Source of the DNA: Anaeramoeba flamelloides
Taxonomy: Eukaryota > Metamonada > Anaeramoebidae
Assembly (NCBI GenBank): GCA_027625915.1
Contig: JANTQA010000036.1
Span: 12,917,001-12,981,000, forward strand
Reading direction: 5' to 3'
Length of the DNA: 64,000 bases
A program made the translations under genes and the position numbers. This document shows, piece by piece, positions 61,901 through 64,000 of this stretch (position 1 is the stretch's first letter; each line of letters opens with the position of its first letter). The notes beneath the pieces were generated by a model that worked only from the letters and a program-made list of their open reading frames with translations, was not told the origin of the DNA and made no database searches.

Positions 61901-62833
61901 ACAAAAGTTTTCCAAACCCTCTTCAAGTGTTAACTCGTGAAATAAGGAAAAAATGTTTTCTAAAAAAATATAAAATAATTCATTTATTAATTATATGAGC
62001 TTTTTCTCAAAGGATACTAATTTACTCAATGAAACAAGATCAAATTTAGAAAACGATAGTTGGTTTCGATCTTGTTCAAAGAAATGCTAAAAAACAATAA
62101 TTTATCAAAGATTAGAGTAGTGAAAAAAATACCTGACAAGATTTTTAATTGTGAATATTAGTAAAATTATTGTGTAATTTCATTTATTTACAATCAAATT
62201 CTTTTTTTTAAGAATCGAACTTTTTCAATTATAACTCCCCCACTTATTAGAATGATGATTGATGAAATCACACTTGTTCAAAATACCATCCAATCAATCA
62301 AAAAACAAGAAGAAAAATTAATATTTTCCAAACTCTAGTAAACCTCAATATAACTCGATTGTTTTTCAAAAAAAGTTAGATCAACTACTGCTATCAAACA
62401 ATAACTCAAGTATTCTAGAGACACCTTACTTTGTTGGACTTTAGGTAGATTTATCACTAATCTCATAAAAAAATTGGTTATTTATAATAAGGATTTCATT
62501 GAAATTAGACAAAAATTTTACTAATACCCACAATTAAAAATCTTGGCCGGGATTTTTTTCATGTACGGTATTTTTTTCCGTACTATACTCATAAAACAAA
62601 CAATTATTTTGACAAATCCTAAATAAAACCAAAACGATTTTTTTAGTTAGCTGTTGACCTTCGAAAAATGAGTTACCATTTAAAGTTAACTAAAATATGA
62701 ACTAATTATTTTTACGGGTTCAAATTGGATAAAGTAAACAAGATTCTAAATGAAATGTTCATTGGTAGAAAGTCATTTTTTCTAATCTTAAATTCTTTTT
62801 TTGAAAGAAAATTTATACTTTGTGTGATTAAAA
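58964..62833. other. Intergenic region between B-box exon and FKBP gene
   Basis: These 3.9 kb separate two divergently transcribed genes. About 59725-59880 is a copy of the dispersed repeat also seen at 4975-5515, and about 60257 carries GGTATTGGTTTCTTAAAGTT, shared with 23035. Nothing else stands out; no promoter motif was recognised. Confidence 0.6.
59725..59880. repeat. Dispersed repeat, uninterrupted copy
   Basis: Resembles the two flanks of the element at 5064-5438. Shared parts include AATTAAATGTCTAAAAAT, TTGGGTTTTTTCA and AAAAATTTTC followed by AATTGGAAAATAACAGTA. The last part also recurs at about 1261-1302. Confidence 0.45.
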
Positions 62834-63112
62834 ATGACTGAAAATATGATTGATATCTTAGGAAACGGAGGAATAATGAAAGAAATTCTAAAAGAGGGTA
62901 CTGGAGAAAAGCCACTTCCTAATTCAAAAGTTCAAGTTCATTATGTTGGTACCTTAACAAACGGTAAAAAATTTGATTCATCACGCGATCGAGACCAACC
63001 TTTTGAATTTGTTGTTGGTAAAAGATCTGTGATCCAAGGATGGGACCTTGGTATCCCAACAATGAAAATTGGTGAACTTGCAAAATTTACAATCAAAGCA
63101 GATTACGCCTAT
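62834..63112 (+). CDS. FKBP-type peptidyl-prolyl isomerase, first exon
   Basis: FKBPs turn proline peptide bonds and often act as chaperones. The ATG at 62834 opens a 93-residue exon: MTENMIDILGNGGIMKEIL, then VQVHYVGTLTNGKKFDSSRD, PFEFVVGKRSVIQGWDLGI and AKFTIKADYAY. The active-site Tyr, Phe, Asp, Val-Ile and Trp positions (HYVG, FDSS, FEF, VIQGW) are all present. The exon stops at donor GTATGT (63113) just before the family's GSxGxPPxIP segment. The long pre-domain start resembles FKBP4/5-type TPR proteins, but no TPR is visible. The rest lies in a later exon, perhaps beyond the right edge. Confidence 0.9.
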
Positions 63113-63870
63113 GTATGTTTTTTTATTTTTTTTTATTATTTTTTCTTTTTTTTCGCTTTTTTTTGTCTTTGAATTTTTGCTTTTTGTAACAAATGCTTTT
63201 TTTTTTTTTTTGTTTTGAAAAATATAGAATGGACAACTCTTGATTTTTGAACAAAACTGTCTTCAGTCTTTCTGTTTTTTTCTCCAAAAAAGGAACTCAA
63301 GCCGCAACATTCTGCTAAATTCACAATAAAAGTAAAAAAAATTTTTGGTTCAATTCCGTTTTCCAAATCCCATAACTCAACTTTTAATGAGTCTACTTTA
63401 AAAACATTTCGAAAATCAACTTTTTTACTGATGTGTTTTTGTATTTAAACCAATAAAATTCTTCAAAAGTTAAAAAAAGTTAAAAATAGAAAATGAACTA
63501 AAAAGTTTAAAACATTTTTTGAATTTATTGGTCTCGATTCGACAGACAAAATCAAAAATTCTTGTGGGCGAGAAAGAGGAATAATGTCTTGGTATAAAGA
63601 AGAATTATTTTTTTAACTGTATTTTTTTTTAAATTCATTGGCCCTTTTTGTCTTTAAATCCAAGATAGTAAAGAAAGGACAACCAATTTATTTTTTAAAT
63701 ACAAAGAATGTTTAGTACAGTATTAAAAAAGTGAGAACAAAAGTTTTAAAAAGTATTTCATAAATTGTTTGGTTTGTACTTTTAAATTGTTTTGGAAAAC
63801 ACTTCTTCAAACTTTTGGTCCTCACTTATTAAAACCTTTTTATCCCACTTTTTTTAAAAAAAAGTCAATA
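63113..63870 (+). other. Probable intron of the FKBP gene
   Basis: Begins with GTATGT and T-rich runs. A stretch at 63293-63355 reads ELKPQHSAKFTIKVKKIFG in phase after an AAAAAAG acceptor. It loosely resembles the FKBP C-terminal strand (IPPNATLVFEVELL) but lacks the expected Gly-Ser loop, so it is not called an exon. Confidence 0.45.
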
Positions 63871-64000
63871 ATTATTGATGGAAGAAGTGTAAATTACACT
63901 CTAAATGTTCTTTTATTAAATTTCCTCAAAGGTAATTTAAGCATAAAATCCTAGATTTCACCTTTTTCAAGGCAAAGACATACCCAAATTTTTTTTTATG
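63870..64000 (-). mobile_element. LINE tail, copy 3 (may run past the right edge)
   Basis: On the minus strand it has the decayed tail DFMLKLPLRKFNKRTFRV and a stop, then the 3' flank TTTACACTTCTTCCATC. The upstream part, TTTGGGTATGTC, equals the point where the tail at 18848 begins. It carries an internal stop. Confidence 0.6.

Noticed and set aside
63293-63420. Second FKBP exon
   Set aside because: Phase fits and residues loosely match the last strand, but the expected Gly-Ser/Pro loop is missing and the acceptor is weak.

Overview
The window looks like nuclear DNA of a very AT-rich, intron-bearing protist. Genes use GT-AG introns and TAA stops, and the proteins carry long Asn, Lys-Glu and Asp tracts. 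The mix of AP-4 and AP-1 adaptins, a BEACH protein, an alpha-kinase and an LRR/TKL kinase fits an amoeboid lineage (Amoebozoa or an Anaeramoeba-like metamonad). Introns of 2 to 5 kb argue against a compact Dictyostelium-type genome. The lineage is inference; only a protein search would settle it.

Layout. 1-7725 (+): AP-4 beta adaptin, cut by the left edge, with a 5.25 kb intron. 10005-13263 (+): a complete LRR-coiled-coil-TKL protein kinase. 15343-22470 (-): complete AP-1 gamma adaptin with introns of 3.6 and 0.86 kb. 25687-43318 (-): one giant BEACH protein gene (armadillo-like N-terminus, ConA-like domain, PH-BEACH, WD40) in four exons, with several apparent +1 frame breaks at homopolymer runs. 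49249-51659 (-): a vWFA-like/alpha-kinase gene whose 5' exon is missing. 58639-58963 (-): an exon with a B-box zinc finger whose splice phase fits the kinase exon 7 kb downstream. 62834-63112 (+): first exon of an FKBP-type prolyl isomerase, running towards the right edge. Exon joints were chosen by splice dinucleotides, reading phase and agreement with the protein family.

The rest, more than half of the window, is non-coding and full of small repeats. I find TA-flanked inverted-repeat elements (Tc1/mariner-like by their target site), TTA-flanked ones (PIF/Harbinger-like), TTAA-flanked ones (piggyBac-like), a long fold-back, a dispersed family with a tRNA-like head, and one 5'-truncated LINE with a clear 17-bp target duplication plus three short LINE tails. 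No element here encodes an intact transposase, so they must depend on copies elsewhere.

Three of the genes (AP-4 beta, AP-1 gamma, BEACH) act in vesicle and endolysosomal traffic, but they are not arranged as a unit and may be neighbours by chance. I found no tRNA, rRNA, CRISPR array or virus-like element. No promoter or terminator could be named with confidence, because AT-rich flanks carry no distinctive motif.
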